Assembly: GCF_003050835.1 (NCBI RefSeq)
Contig: NZ_QAOJ01000001.1
Location: 62,001-126,000, forward strand
Source: Pseudomonas sp. GV071
GTDB taxonomy: Bacteria > Pseudomonadota > Gammaproteobacteria > Pseudomonadales > Pseudomonadaceae
Direction of reading: 5' to 3'
DNA: 64,000 nucleotides
Shown here: piece after piece, positions 36,535 to 47,200 of the stretch
Numbering within the stretch: the first letter of the stretch is position 1
Layout of the letters: the number at the start of each line of letters is the position of its first letter
Translations under genes and position numbers: made by a program
Notes under the pieces: generated by a model
What the model was told of the DNA's origin: nothing
Seen by the model: the letters and a program-made list of their open reading frames with translations, nothing else
Database searches by the model: none

Positions 36535-38390
36535 AGGGCCTTCTCCGTGGGCTTCAGCCACCAGGCGCGCAACCCGAGGGTGTAGGGCGGCGTGGTGACG
36601 AAGGCGAACCGGTTGCGGTACGCCAGGCGGTGGTAGTTGAGGTACCAGTTGGGAATCATGTAGTGCTGTGACAACAGCACGCGGTCCATGGCGCGGGTGG
36701 CGGCCACTTGTTCATCGCGGGTCTGGGCGGCCAGCAGGCTTTCCAGCAGACCATCGACCACCGGGCTGCGCACGCCTGCATAGTTCTTGCTGCCTTTGAC
36801 GCTGGCCTGGCTGGAGTGGAAGTACTGCCATTGCTCGAGGCCGGGGCTGAGGTTTTGCTGCAGCGTCATCAGAATCATGTCGAAGTCGAATTGGTCCAGC
36901 CGCTGTTTATATTGCGCCCGGTCGACGGTGCGCAAGTTTGCCTGCACGCCGATGCTGGCGAGGTTTTCCACATACGGCTGAAGAATGCGTTCAAGGTTCG
37001 GGTTGACCAGCAGCAGCTCGAAGCGCAGCGGCTCGCCCTGGGCGTTCTGCAGGCGCTGGCCGTTGAGTTTCCAGCCGGCGTCGGCCAATAGACCCAGGGC
37101 GCGCCTGAGGGTTTCCCGAGGAATGCCATTGCCCTGGGTTTTCGGCACGCTGAACGGGGTGCTGAACAGGCTGGCCGGCAGTTGCTCACGGTACGCCGAG
37201 AGCAGCAACCATTCCTGGCCTTCGGGTTTGCCGCTGGCGCTGAATTCGCTGTTGGGGAAATAGCTGGTGGCGCGGGAGTAGGAGTCGTTGAACAGGGTGC
37301 GATTGGTCCACTCGAAATCCAGCATCAGGCCCATGGCTTCGCGCACTTTGCTGTCGGCAAAGGTGCTGCGCCGGCTGTTCATGAACAGGCCCTGGGTCTG
37401 GGTGGGGATCTGGTGCGGGAGCTGCGCGCGAATCACGTCGCCGCGCTTCACCGCCGGAAAGCGGTAGCCGTTGGCCCAGTTCTTCGCCTGGTGCTCGATA
37501 TAGAAGTCGAACTCACCGGCCTTGAACGCTTCGAACGCCACGTCGCTGTCGCGGTAGAACTCCACTTCCATGCGATCGAAATTGTATTTGCCGCGGTTCA
37601 CTGGCAAGTCTTTGCCCCACCAGTCCTTCACCCGTTCGAACACCAGGCTGCGGCCAGGGCTGACGGCGGTGATCCGGTAGGGGCCGCTGGTCACCGGGGC
37701 GTCGAAAGTAGTGGCTTTGAAGTCGCGGTCTTTCCAATAGTGCTGCGGCAGCACCGGCAGCTCACCGAGGCGCAGAATCAGCAGCGGGTTGCCGGCACGC
37801 TTGAGCACGAAGCGGATGCGGTGGCGGTTGAGAATATCCACCCGCGCCACTTCCTGCAGGCTGGTGCGGTACTGCGGGTGGCCTTGCTTGAGCAGGGTGC
37901 GGTAGGAAAACGCCACGTCGTAGGCGGTTACCGGTTTGCCGTCGTTGAAGCGCGCTTCCGGGCGCAGGTTGAACACCACCCAACTGCGGTCTTCGCTGTA
38001 TTCAACCGATTTGGCGATCAGGCCGTAACTGGAGGCCGGTTCGTCGCCGGAGGGGTCGTACTGGCCGGTGCCGGCCATCAACGGTTCATTCAGCTCGCCA
38101 ATCCCGTACTGGGCGAAGTTGGGAGTAGACGAAGGGCTGCTACCCTTGAAGGTATAAGGGTTTAGAGTATCGAAGGTGCCAAATGCCATCACTCGGATCG
38201 TGCCGCCTTTGGGCGCGTCGGGGTTGACCCAAGCGAAATGGGTAAAGCTGGCGGGGTACTTGAGTGTGCCGAACTGAGCATAACCATGGCTTTCGCTGAT
38301 GGTCGCGAAAGCGGGAACGCACATAGCCAGACTCAGGATTAGCGAAAGGAGGCAACGCATCAGGCTAGGTGGTCCGTTCCGTAGCGGCAT
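36531..38390 (-). CDS. nppA1: Periplasmic peptide-binding protein (YejA/NppA1 type), first of two
   Basis: About 619 residues. The signal peptide ends near CVPAFA/TISESHG. The mature part is of the same family as the next gene (FTHFAWVNPDAPKGGTIRV ... FDTLNPYTFKG ... FERVKDWWGKDLPVNRGKYNFD). ATG at 38390 (MPLRNGPPSLMRC) or 38360 (MRCLLSL) are both possible; neither has a good RBS, and the earlier one gives a normal basic n-region. It is the first gene of nppA1A2BCD and diverges from the HDOD gene, with about 90 bases between the two starts for both promoters. Confidence 0.88.
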   Translation of the reverse strand: MPLRNGPPSLMRCLLSLILSLAMCVPAFATISESHGYAQFGTLKYPASFTHFAWVNPDAPKGGTIRVMAFGTFDTLNPYTFKGSSPSSTPNFAQYGIGELNEPLMAGTGQYDPSGDEPASSYGLIAKSVEYSEDRSWVVFNLRPEARFNDGKPVTAYDVAFSYRTLLKQGHPQYRTSLQEVARVDILNRHRIRFVLKRAGNPLLILRLGELPVLPQHYWKDRDFKATTFDAPVTSGPYRITAVSPGRSLVFERVKDWWGKDLPVNRGKYNFDRMEVEFYRDSDVAFEAFKAGEFDFYIEHQAKNWANGYRFPAVKRGDVIRAQLPHQIPTQTQGLFMNSRRSTFADSKVREAMGLMLDFEWTNRTLFNDSYSRATSYFPNSEFSASGKPEGQEWLLLSAYREQLPASLFSTPFSVPKTQGNGIPRETLRRALGLLADAGWKLNGQRLQNAQGEPLRFELLLVNPNLERILQPYVENLASIGVQANLRTVDRAQYKQRLDQFDFDMILMTLQQNLSPGLEQWQYFHSSQASVKGSKNYAGVRSPVVDGLLESLLAAQTRDEQVAATRAMDRVLLSQHYMIPNWYLNYHRLAYRNRFAFVTTPPYTLGLRAWWLKPTEKAL

Positions 38391-38483
38391 TGGGCTTCGT
38401 GCCGGTACAGTAACAGCTTGTATCCGCTGGAAAAAGAGAAAGCCCAGAGGCCCGTTCCAGAGGCCGATGGCGACAATGAAAGA

Positions 38484-39947
38484 ATGCTTTGCGAGGTTTT
38501 TATCTTGGCAACACGCACCCATGGATTGCAGTCATGGATCGATCGTTTGAATCAAGCCGAGTTACCGGCATTGGCCGCCGTAGTGCAGGACTTGCACCGC
38601 CTGGCCCAAGCAGAAAAATCGTCAGTGCAGCAATTGGCCGACGTGCTGCTGCGTGACGCCTCGCTCACCTCGAAAGTGCTGCGGGTCGGCAACAGCGTGT
38701 ACTACAACCCCGCCCAGGAACAGATTCGCACCATTTCCCGCGCCATCGTGCTGATCGGCTTCGACAACGTGCGCCTGATCGGTCTGTCGGTCAGCCTGAT
38801 CGACGGCCTGTTGGGGCGGGCGCCCAGTGAGCAGTTGCATGAATTGCTGGCGCGCTCGTTCCACGCCGCGGTGCAGGCGCGCAACATGGCCGGCTACGTA
38901 CTGACGAAAAACCAGGAGGAAGTGTTTATCGCCGCCTTGCTCTATCACCTCGGCGCGCTAGCGTTCTGGGGCTGTGCCGGTGAGCAGGCGGATGAACTGG
39001 CCACCGCCCTGGCGCGCCCCGGCATCAACGAAGACGAAGTGGTGCGCGAGGTGCTCGGCACCAGCTTTCGCCACCTCACCCAGGGCCTGGTGAAAAGCTG
39101 GAACCTTGGCGAAATCGCCAGCATGGCGCACAACAGCAGCAACCATAACGACCCGGCTGCCTTTGCCGTGCACCTCGGCGCGCGCATCAGTGAGGCGGCG
39201 CTGGAAGGCTGGGACTCACCGGAAATGGAAGGCCTGGTGCAGCAGATGGCGACTTTCACCGGCATCACCGCCGAAGAAGCGCTGCAACAGATCCTCGACA
39301 GCGCCGACGAAGCGGTGAAAGTGGCGGCGACCTTTGGCGCCAGTTCCCTGTGTCGGCTGATTCCCTCCACCGATCCTGAACTGATCCGCACCCAGCAGGA
39401 GCAACGCAAAGCGCGCCTGCTGCAACCCGACCTGCTGACCCTGCAACAATCGCTGCAAGACCTCGGCATGATGGTGTCCAAGCGGGCCGACGTCGGGTTG
39501 ATTCTCGACAGCCTGTTCAAAGGCCTGCACCAGGGGGCCGGGCTGGAACGGGTGATGCTGGCAGTACTGGCCGAGGAGCAGACGCGCTTCAAGGTCAAAC
39601 GCGCCGTCGGCGAGAAGACCGAACGCTGGGTGAACGAGTTCGTGCTGCCGGCCGAGCAAGCCGAGCAGCCGCATATCTTCAGCTACGTGCTGCGCCACCG
39701 TGAAGCGCTATGGATGGGGGTGCCGGCCAGCTACAACCTCAACGAACTGGTGACCCAACCTATTCGCCAATGGCTGGGGCAGGGCATGTTCTTTATTGCG
39801 CCGCTGATGGCGGGCACTCGGCAGATTGGCGTGCTCTACGCCGACAGCCGGATTTCCGGGCGGGCATTGAAGCATGAGCAGTTTGTGGCGTTTCAGCGCT
39901 TTACCCAATTGACCGGGCGGTGTCTGGAGGCGTTGACCAAGAAGTAG
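38484..39947 (+). CDS. HDOD-domain protein with C-terminal GAF-like domain
   Basis: 487 residues. An HDOD domain occupies about residues 15-215: LPALAAVVQDLHRL, LADVLLRDASLTSKVLRVGNS (the conserved D-x-L-x-x-K-x-L-R-x-x-N-S block) and IAALLYHLGALAFW. From about 315 to 485 a GAF-like domain follows (ILDSLFKGLHQGAGLERVMLAVL ... QIGVLYADSR). HDOD proteins are signalling proteins related to HD phosphohydrolases that usually lack catalytic metal ligands; several in Pseudomonas affect motility and biofilm. No catalytic HD pair is obvious. The ATG at 38484 is tentative; a TTG at 38505 is possible. Confidence 0.8.
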   Translation: MLCEVFILATRTHGLQSWIDRLNQAELPALAAVVQDLHRLAQAEKSSVQQLADVLLRDASLTSKVLRVGNSVYYNPAQEQIRTISRAIVLIGFDNVRLIGLSVSLIDGLLGRAPSEQLHELLARSFHAAVQARNMAGYVLTKNQEEVFIAALLYHLGALAFWGCAGEQADELATALARPGINEDEVVREVLGTSFRHLTQGLVKSWNLGEIASMAHNSSNHNDPAAFAVHLGARISEAALEGWDSPEMEGLVQQMATFTGITAEEALQQILDSADEAVKVAATFGASSLCRLIPSTDPELIRTQQEQRKARLLQPDLLTLQQSLQDLGMMVSKRADVGLILDSLFKGLHQGAGLERVMLAVLAEEQTRFKVKRAVGEKTERWVNEFVLPAEQAEQPHIFSYVLRHREALWMGVPASYNLNELVTQPIRQWLGQGMFFIAPLMAGTRQIGVLYADSRISGRALKHEQFVAFQRFTQLTGRCLEALTKK

Positions 39948-39977
39948 CTGGGCGGGAGGCTCGACACTGGGGAGATT

Positions 39978-40068
39978 CTGGGTCCCAGCCTGCGCTGGGA
40001 CGACGGAGGATTCGGCACAGACATCCGTCATCCCGAATCGTCGGACCGCAGCGCAGGCTGGGATCCAG
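39978..40068. repeat. Inverted repeat in convergent gap, family A copy 2
   Basis: CTGGGTCCCAGCCTGCGCTG (39978-39997) pairs with 40049-40068 (19 of 20). The left arm also folds on itself (GTCCCAGCCTGCGCTGGGAC). Its core agrees with that of the repeat at 1008-1040 at about 22 of 27 positions, and GTCATCCCG is shared on the other side. It lies between the HDOD gene and mltD, which converge. Confidence 0.75.
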
Positions 40069-40072
40069 TGAA

Positions 40073-41680
40073 CTAGCGGTCAGTGAGGTACAGGGTAATC
40101 GTCTGCCCAGGCGTCAGATCATGCGTCGTCTTCGGATTCCACGTCTTGAGGTTCTGCATCTCAACATTGAACCGCTTGGCGATCATGTACATCGAGTCGC
40201 CTTTCTGCACCTTGTAGTAGGTGACAGTCTCGCGGCCTTGCGCCGGGCTGTTCTTGGCAATACTGCGGATCACTTGCTGGGTGCCTTGCAAGGCCAGGGT
40301 CTGGCCCGGCTTCACGGCGTTATTGGGCAGGTTGTTCCAGCGGCGCAGGTCCGCCACATCCAGTTTGTTGGCCTTGGCGATTTGCCAGAGGTTGTCGCCG
40401 TTCTTCACCTGGTAGCTCTTGAGCTTGACGCTGGTGGTGGTGCTGCTGGCCACTGCGGTGGGTTTGGCGCTGGTGGCGGGGAAGGGCGAGGGAGTCGGTG
40501 CCAAGCCGCCTGCCACCGGAATGGTCAGGGTCTGGCCGACGCTGAGGTTGTTGCCCGACAGCGAATTGGCTTCCTTCAAGTCATTGGTCGACAGCTGATA
40601 GCGGCTGGCGATGCCGTGCAGGCTGTCGCCCTTGCGCACGCGGTATTCCTGGAAATCGGTGATGTCGCTCGGTTGAATCTGCGCCAGCGAGGTGGTCAGG
40701 CGTTCGGCTTTCTCGTGGGGCACCAACAGGTGCGATGGGCCGCCGCGGGTGATGTTGCGTTTGAACGCCGGGTTGAGCTGAATCAGCTCGTCCTTGTCGA
40801 TATCGGCCATGGCTGCCACGCGTGTCAGGTCCATCGGCTTGTCGAACTCCACCACTTCGAAGTAGGGCTCGTTGGCGATCGGCTCAAGGTTGATGCCGTA
40901 GGCGGCCGGGGCGTTGACCAATTGCGACAGGGCCAGCAGCTTGGGCACGTAGTCCTGGGTTTCCTTGGGCAGCGGCAGGTTCCAGTAGTCGGTCGGCAGG
41001 CCCAGGCGCTGGTTGCGCTCGATGGCGCGGCTCACGGTGCCTTCGCCGGCGTTGTAGGCGGCCAGGGCCAGCAGCCAGTCACCGTTGAACATCTCATGCA
41101 GGCGCGACAGGTATTCGATGGCGGCGTTGGTCGAGGCAGTAATGTCGCGGCGGCCGTCGTACCAAGTGGTCTGCTGCAGATTGAAGTTGCGCCCGGTGGA
41201 AGGGATGAACTGCCACAGGCCCACGGCATCGCTGCGCGACAGGGCAAACGGGTTATACGAGCTTTCAATCACTGGCAGCAGGGCCAGTTCCAGCGGCATT
41301 TTGTGGGCTTCCAGGCGCTCTACCACGTAATGAATGTAGAGGCTGCCACGGCCGCTGGCGCTTTCCAGATAAGAGGGTTTACTGGCGAACCACAGGCGCT
41401 GTTGCTCGATGCGCGGGTTGATGCCGATTTCATCTTGCAACTGGAAACCGGCGCGCATGCGGTCCCACATGTCCTGGGGTTTGTCGCTGCCGGGGGTGTC
41501 GGTCATCCACTCGGGCGGCTGGGTGCGGCTGCTCAGGGTGACGTTGCTGGAGGTGCCGGGATTGTGGCTGTTGCCAGTGCTTTGACAGCCGGCCAGAACA
41601 GCGGCGAAGACAATCGGAAGCGCACGAGCCAGACGGGCCAATGTGTCGAATTTCCGGGACTTCTGGGCTGTTGACGACAT
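40073..41680 (-). CDS. mltD: Membrane-bound lytic murein transglycosylase D with three LysM domains
   Basis: A 535-residue outer-membrane lipoprotein. The signal peptide has lipobox LAGC (Cys about residue 32), then a family 23 lytic transglycosylase domain (about 105-240) with catalytic Glu in PVIESSYNPFALSRSDAVGLWQF and the AYNAGEG motif. Three LysM domains end the protein (each with a GDSL/GDNL motif: KGDSLHGIA, NGDNLWQIA, KGDSMYMIA), which bind peptidoglycan. It cleaves glycan strands to 1,6-anhydro ends. ATG at 41680 is preferred over the TTG at 41704. Confidence 0.96.
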   Translation of the reverse strand: MSSTAQKSRKFDTLARLARALPIVFAAVLAGCQSTGNSHNPGTSSNVTLSSRTQPPEWMTDTPGSDKPQDMWDRMRAGFQLQDEIGINPRIEQQRLWFASKPSYLESASGRGSLYIHYVVERLEAHKMPLELALLPVIESSYNPFALSRSDAVGLWQFIPSTGRNFNLQQTTWYDGRRDITASTNAAIEYLSRLHEMFNGDWLLALAAYNAGEGTVSRAIERNQRLGLPTDYWNLPLPKETQDYVPKLLALSQLVNAPAAYGINLEPIANEPYFEVVEFDKPMDLTRVAAMADIDKDELIQLNPAFKRNITRGGPSHLLVPHEKAERLTTSLAQIQPSDITDFQEYRVRKGDSLHGIASRYQLSTNDLKEANSLSGNNLSVGQTLTIPVAGGLAPTPSPFPATSAKPTAVASSTTTSVKLKSYQVKNGDNLWQIAKANKLDVADLRRWNNLPNNAVKPGQTLALQGTQQVIRSIAKNSPAQGRETVTYYKVQKGDSMYMIAKRFNVEMQNLKTWNPKTTHDLTPGQTITLYLTDR

Positions 41681-41780
41681 TGGCGGCGGGTGTGATCCGG
41701 GCAAAAAGATCGGGCGATTCTAGGAACGCCGCCTAATGTGGTCAAGTTTTAACCGGTTGCCTGGTTAGGCAGCAATGGAC

Positions 41781-42572
41781 TTAAAACTGGTCTTTCCAGG
41801 CCCGCAGGCGAGCAAACACCTCGCTCGGCTGGCGCTGAGCGACGCCGTCCCGTTCGTCGATTTTTGCGACGACGTTGGCAACCTCGCTGCGCAGAAACGG
41901 ATTGGTCGCCCGCTCCAGGGCCAGATTCGACGGCAAGCTGATCTGCCCCTGTTCGCGCCACTGGCTGACCTGAGCGAAACGCGCGGCGATCTCGGGGTTT
42001 TCCGGTTCCACCGCCTGGGCAAAACGCAGGTTGCTCAGGGTGTATTCGTGGGTGCAGTAGATTGCCGTATCGTCCGGCAGCGCGGCCAGGCGGCTGAGGG
42101 AGGTGAACATCTGCTCCGGCGTGCCCTCGAACAGACGGCCGCAGCCGGCGGCGAACAGCGTGTCGCCACAGAACAGCAGCGGCACACCGGCAGCGGTGGG
42201 TGCGCTGGCGACGTAATAGGCGATATGCCCGAGGGTGTGGCCGGGCACGGTGAAGATGCGCAGGGTCAGGCCCAGTACTTCGATCTGGTCGCCGTCATCC
42301 AGGGCGATGTCGCGGCCGGGAATTTTTTCCTGCGCCGGGCCATAGACCTTGGCCCCGGTGGCGGTTTTCAATTGCTCGACGCCGCCGACATGGTCGAAGT
42401 GGTGGTGGGTCACCAGAATCTCGCTCAGTTGCCAGCCCGGGTGTGCCGCCAGCCAGGCGAGAACCGGAGCGGCATCGCCGGGGTCTACTACGGCGCAGCG
42501 CTGGTTGGCAGTGTCTTGTAACAACCACAGGTAGTTGTCATTGAAAGCGGGTAGGGCATCGATCTGTATCAT
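41781..42572 (-). CDS. gloB: Hydroxyacylglutathione hydrolase (glyoxalase II)
   Basis: A 263-residue metallo-beta-lactamase-fold enzyme hydrolysing S-lactoylglutathione to D-lactate and glutathione. The dinuclear metal motif THHHFDH (55-61) is intact, followed by [11 protein letters not shown] (about 113-123), [16 protein letters not shown] and the HEYTLSN substrate-binding motif. It starts at 42572, divergent from the methyltransferase gene, with 93 bases between the starts. Confidence 0.96.
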   Translation of the reverse strand: MIQIDALPAFNDNYLWLLQDTANQRCAVVDPGDAAPVLAWLAAHPGWQLSEILVTHHHFDHVGGVEQLKTATGAKVYGPAQEKIPGRDIALDDGDQIEVLGLTLRIFTVPGHTLGHIAYYVASAPTAAGVPLLFCGDTLFAAGCGRLFEGTPEQMFTSLSRLAALPDDTAIYCTHEYTLSNLRFAQAVEPENPEIAARFAQVSQWREQGQISLPSNLALERATNPFLRSEVANVVAKIDERDGVAQRQPSEVFARLRAWKDQF

Positions 42573-42665
42573 GGCGCGGGTCGCTAAGCTGACGGTATTG
42601 GCGCATCTTAGCCTTATTTGTTTTTCCAGCTGTGCATTGCTGTGCCCATGAATTGAGGAACGGTT

Positions 42666-43439
42666 ATGACCGACAAGGCTTTCGCCCAGGCAGACCCCGA
42701 TTGGCTCGAACTGATCAGCGCCGCCCGTGGTTGGCTGAATGGCCCGCTGGGGCAGATGATGCTCGGCGAAGAGCGGCGTTTGCTGGAAGACGAGCTGGGG
42801 CGTTTTTTCGGCGGCTACCTGGTGCACTACGGCCCGCACGCGGAAAAACCGCCCGGTGCCAAACAGATTCAACGCTGCGTGCACATCGGCGCGCCACTGC
42901 CCGGTGCCGAGATTGTCTGTGAAGAGCAGGCCTGGCCGCTGACCGAATCGGCCGCCGACGTGCTGGTGCTGCAACATGGCCTGGACTTCTGCCTGTCGCC
43001 CCACGGCCTGCTGCGCGAAGCCGCCCGCAGTGTGCGGCCCGGCGGCCATCTGATCATCATCGGCATCAACCCCTGGAGCACCTGGGGCCTGCGCCACGTA
43101 TTCGCCCGTGACGCCCTCGGCGATGCCCGTTGCATCGCCCCCAACCGGGTCACCGACTGGCTGCGCCTGCTGGGCTTTGCGCTGGAGAAACGCCGCTTCG
43201 GGTGCTATCGTCCGCCGCTTGCCGGAGCGGCCTGGCAATCGCGCCTGAGTCGCCTGGAACAATGGGGCGGCGCCTGGCAGATGCCGGGGGCAGGCTTCTA
43301 TCTATTGGTGGCGCGCAAACTGGTAGTCGGTTTGCGCCCATTGCGTCAGGCACAGCGAGCGCCCATGGGCAAGCTGATGCCCATGCCGGTGGCCAAGGTC
43401 AGCCGGCGTGATTCAAACCGTGAGCTGCGGAATCAATGA
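42666..43439 (+). CDS. SAM-dependent methyltransferase domain protein (family seen beside gloB/rnhA)
   Basis: 257 residues with a class I methyltransferase-like fold in the middle. [46 protein letters not shown] resembles motifs IV-VI of Methyltransf_11 proteins. The SAM-binding glycine motif I is not clear, so catalysis is uncertain. It is conserved next to gloB and rnhA in pseudomonads and overlaps rnhA by four bases (ATGA). The substrate is unknown. Confidence 0.8.
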   Translation: MTDKAFAQADPDWLELISAARGWLNGPLGQMMLGEERRLLEDELGRFFGGYLVHYGPHAEKPPGAKQIQRCVHIGAPLPGAEIVCEEQAWPLTESAADVLVLQHGLDFCLSPHGLLREAARSVRPGGHLIIIGINPWSTWGLRHVFARDALGDARCIAPNRVTDWLRLLGFALEKRRFGCYRPPLAGAAWQSRLSRLEQWGGAWQMPGAGFYLLVARKLVVGLRPLRQAQRAPMGKLMPMPVAKVSRRDSNRELRNQ

Positions 43440-43888
43440 GCGAACAGATCGAAATCTTCACCGACGGCGCCTGCAAAGGTAATCCTGGCGTTGGCGGCTG
43501 GGGCGCATTGCTGGTGTTCAAAGGGGTGGAAAAAGAGTTGTGGGGTGGCGAGCGCGACACCACCAACAACCGCATGGAGCTGACCGCCGCCATCAAAGGC
43601 TTGGAAGAACTCAAACGCCCCTGCGACGTGCTGCTGGTCACCGACTCCGAATACGTCATGAAAGGCATGCAAGAGTGGCTGGTGAACTGGAAAAAGCGCG
43701 GCTGGAAAACCGCCGCCAAGCAGCCGGTGAAAAATGCCGACCTCTGGCAAGCGCTGGATGAACAAGTGAACCGCCACACCGTGACCTGGAAATGGGTACG
43801 CGGCCACACCGGCCACCACGGCAATGAACGCGCTGACCAACTGGCCAACCGTGGTGTGGACGAAGTGCGCGGCATCAAGCACGTCTGA
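43436..43888 (+). CDS. rnhA: Ribonuclease HI
   Basis: A 150-residue enzyme that cuts RNA in RNA-DNA hybrids. The DEDD metal site is complete: Asp10, Glu48, Asp70 and Asp134, with His124 on the flexible loop. The basic handle region ([16 protein letters not shown], about 85-100) of the E. coli type is present. It is co-translated with the methyltransferase gene through an ATGA overlap. In P. aeruginosa dnaQ follows; here the adhesin gene does. Confidence 0.97.
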   Translation: MSEQIEIFTDGACKGNPGVGGWGALLVFKGVEKELWGGERDTTNNRMELTAAIKGLEELKRPCDVLLVTDSEYVMKGMQEWLVNWKKRGWKTAAKQPVKNADLWQALDEQVNRHTVTWKWVRGHTGHHGNERADQLANRGVDEVRGIKHV

Positions 43889-43954
43889 TGGGCCAAGCCA
43901 GCAATAAAAAGCTGTGTTATCGGCGTCAAGATTGACACCCGCCTAGGCCGTATT

Positions 43955-43962
43955 CCCCCCCC
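43955..43962. other. C8 homopolymer tract upstream of the adhesin gene
   Basis: Eight consecutive C residues followed by GGG. A TTGACA lies at 43932-43937, and with a 17-base spacer the tract would occupy the -10 position. Homopolymers of this size can slip during replication. No -10 box fitting the TTGACA is seen. Confidence 0.5.
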
Positions 43963-43972
43963 GGGTCAATCG

Positions 43973-44015
43973 GCAAAAACCTGTTCCGCGGTGGGGATGC
44001 GTAAACGGTTTTTGC
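43973..44015. repeat. Imperfect hairpin upstream of the adhesin gene
   Basis: Arms 43973-43989 and 43999-44015 match at 13 of 17 positions, with perfect ends GCAAAAACC / GGTTTTTGC and loop GGTGGGGAT. It lacks a following T-run, so it is not an obvious rnhA terminator. The rest of the 367-base gap from 43889 to 44255 shows no supportable gene: a 76-residue minus-strand frame there has no family features. Confidence 0.55.
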
Positions 44016-44255
44016 TGCAGATAAAAAGAAGGTTCATGACGTTTCCATACGCGAGATAGAGCACAAGGCCAGGTGTCTGACGCCAGTTCACGCTGGCGGG
44101 CAAAGTTAAGGGCGATAGCGGCGAGCGTCGCCCATTACTGCGCGATAGCAGGACGCTTCCTAAGACCATCAAGGATCTGGGCGGCCTCAATATCAAAACA
44201 CTTTCTCGAGAATTCGGCTCCTCAATTGCTATCAGCTTTGTGGAAGCCGACCCCC

Positions 44256-47200
44256 ATGCGCCCCGTCCTCCGGAAACTCTTAACGCTGTATCTCGCCTTT
44301 AGTGTTGTGTTTTCTCCAATTGCTCCCGCATTGGCACATGGGCAATCTGCTTCGCCCAATACAGAGCAACACCAGTTACCCGAGCTGGGAAGCGCAGCGG
44401 CCAAGCAGTCGCAATCGTTGAACCGACCTCCAGAACATAAACCGGCCCCGGAATGGCTGTCGCAAGTCGGCACCGATGAAAACTTTGGTCCTCGCGCGCT
44501 GCAAAACCGCACACAAGGTATCGAAGAAGCCGTGGCGCAAAGCGTGGGATTGCTGTCCGGCGCTGCCAGCGATGCCAGCCGCAACTGGTTCGCCAGCCAT
44601 CACATCACCTCCGAACTCAGTCTCAAGGCAGGGCAGGGTGGCACTCGCGGCGGCAGCCTAGATCTGTTGATGCCGTTCTATAACGAAAGCAAGAACCTGC
44701 TCTTCGTGCAGAGCGGCGTGCGCTACATGAACACCTACACCGAAGACTACCGCAGCACCGTAAACCTCGGCCTGGGTTATCGCCGCGACGTAGGGAACTG
44801 GCTGTTAGGTGGCAACACGTTTTACGACCGGGATATCACCGGCAAAAACGACCGTATGGGCCTGGGGGTAGAGGCCTGGCGAGATTTTCTCAAACTGAGT
44901 GCCAACAGCTATCTGCCTCTGTCCAACTGGCAAGCGTCGCCAGACCTGACGGACTATCTGGAACGCCCTGCCAAGGGCTGGGATGTGCGCGCCGAAGGTT
45001 ACCTGCCGGCCTACCCGCAATTGGGTGGCACGGTGACTTACGAACAGTACTACGGCAAAGAAGTCAGCCTGTTCTCCGCCAGTGATCGGCAGAAAGACCC
45101 ACGCGCACTGGGCGTTGGCGTTATCTACAACCCGATTCCCTTGGTCGGTTTCAGCGTAAACCACCGCATGGGCAAGGACGGTCTTGCCGATACCTCGGCC
45201 AATCTGTCGTTCAACTATCAGCTTGGCGTGCCGCTGGCTCGGCAGTTGTCTGGCGATAACGTAATGGCCAGCCGTCTTCGCGAGAACCTGCGGTACGACC
45301 TGGTCGCCCGTAACAACGAAATCGTGCTGGACCATAAGCGAGACGTGGTTCAAATGAGCCTTCCGTATCTGGTTTCCGATGCCGAATTGAAAGTGGTGCC
45401 CTTCGCCATATCGGGAGCGGCCAACTTCAAATCCGTCAGTTGGACAGGCACGGCTGCTAGCTTCGCAACGCCCCACGACGGCAGTGAACAGGGTTCGTTG
45501 CAGTTGCCTGCCTATGTTGATGCTGGCCACAACACCTACCACCTGCAGGCGGTTGGCATCGACAGGTCGGGGCGCGCAGTTACCTCCAACACGATGACGG
45601 TGGTGGTTCAGGCGGTGGAATTCACTCTGGTCGCCAGCCCGGACTCGATTACCGCCAATGGCGTCAGTGCCAGCACGATCAGCGTAAAGATCGTGGACGC
45701 GCAAAACCAGGCAAGAACGGCCGGTGTGGTGGTGAACTGGACGACCACCGCCGGCGTATTGTCGAGCGACACCTCAACCACAGACAGCAAGGGTGAGGCG
45801 TCGGTGGTACTGACCAGCCCCACTACCGTGGGCCTCGCTAATGTTGAAGTCACAGCCAACTCCACGAAGCGTTCGATCGCAGTGGCCTTTACCGCAGGCG
45901 CCGCCAGCGCAATGGATGTGGTGGCGACCCCCGACGTCGTGGTGGCCGATGGTGTGAGCACGTCGACGTTAAGTGCCATCGTCAAGGACTCGCACGGTAA
46001 CCTCGTCGGCGAAGGCGTAAGTGTGGACTGGACCACTACGTCCGGCACGGTAGACCGAACTGTTTCGCTAACCGACACCAAGGGTGTCGCAACAACGGTG
46101 TTGAAGAGCTCGACGGTTCCCGGCCAAGCAACGGTGCAAGCCAGCAGTGGCAACGCCAAGGGTTCGGCTGTTGTGTCCTTCATTCCCGGTACACCTAGCG
46201 AGCTGACGCTCGATGCAGCGCCTGCGACTATTGTCGCTGACGGCGCTAGCACCTCCCTGCTGAGTGCGACCATCAAAGACGCCCAAGGCAACCTCGTCTC
46301 TGCCGGTGTAACCGTGAGTTGGACAACGGGTGCCGGTACGCTGGACCAGCCCACGTCCACCACCAATAGCAATGGCGTGGCGACTACCTTGCTGACCAGC
46401 GCTAGCGCTGCTGGTGTAGCCCTGGTTGAAGCAAGCGCGGGTGTGGCGCGAGGCACTGCGAACGTCGACTTTATCCCCGGTGCTCCGGCGGCGGGTAGCG
46501 CCGGTCTGGCGCTGGTGGCCACACCCGCTTCCATTGAAGCGAACGGCAGCAGCACCTCCACCCTCAGGGCAACGGTCACCGATAACAACGGTAATCTTGT
46601 CGGTGCAGGTGTTGTGGTCACCTGGAGCGCCACTGCTGGTGCGCTGACCAGTAATACCTCTACGACTGATAACTCCGGTGTGGCCAGCATGGTGCTCACC
46701 AGCGCAACCGTAGCCGGTGTAACCACGGTCGAGGCGGTAGCCGGAGCAGCCAAAGATTCTGCAACAGTCACCTTTACGCCTGGCGCGCCTGCGTCCGGTG
46801 CTAATGGACTGGAACTGGTGGCAACCCCGACGTCGATTGAGGCTGATGGCAGCAGCACATCGACCCTCAGGGCAACGGTTACCGATAACAACGGCAATCT
46901 TGTCGGTGCAGGTGTTGTGGTCACCTGGAGCGCCACTGCTGGTGCGCTGACCAGCAATACCTCTTCGACGGATAACTCCGGTGTGGCCAGCATGACGCTG
47001 ACCAGCGCAACCGTAGCCGGTGTAACCACCGTTGAGGCGGTTGCCGGAGCAGCCAAAGATTCTGCAACAGTCACCTTTACGCCTGGCGCGCCTGCGTCCG
47101 GTGCTAATGGACTGGAACTGGTGGCAACCCCGACGTCGATTGAGGCTGATGGCAGCAGCACATCGACCCTCAGGGCAACGGTTACCGATAACAACGGCAA

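Noticed and set aside
43966-44196. A 76-residue minus-strand frame before the adhesin
   Set aside because: No RBS, no recognisable domain, and it spans the hairpin; not supportable as a gene.
44073-44255. N-terminal extension of the adhesin to a GTG at 44073
   Set aside because: The extension has no RBS and would bury the signal peptide 61 residues in; no extended-signal motif is recognisable.
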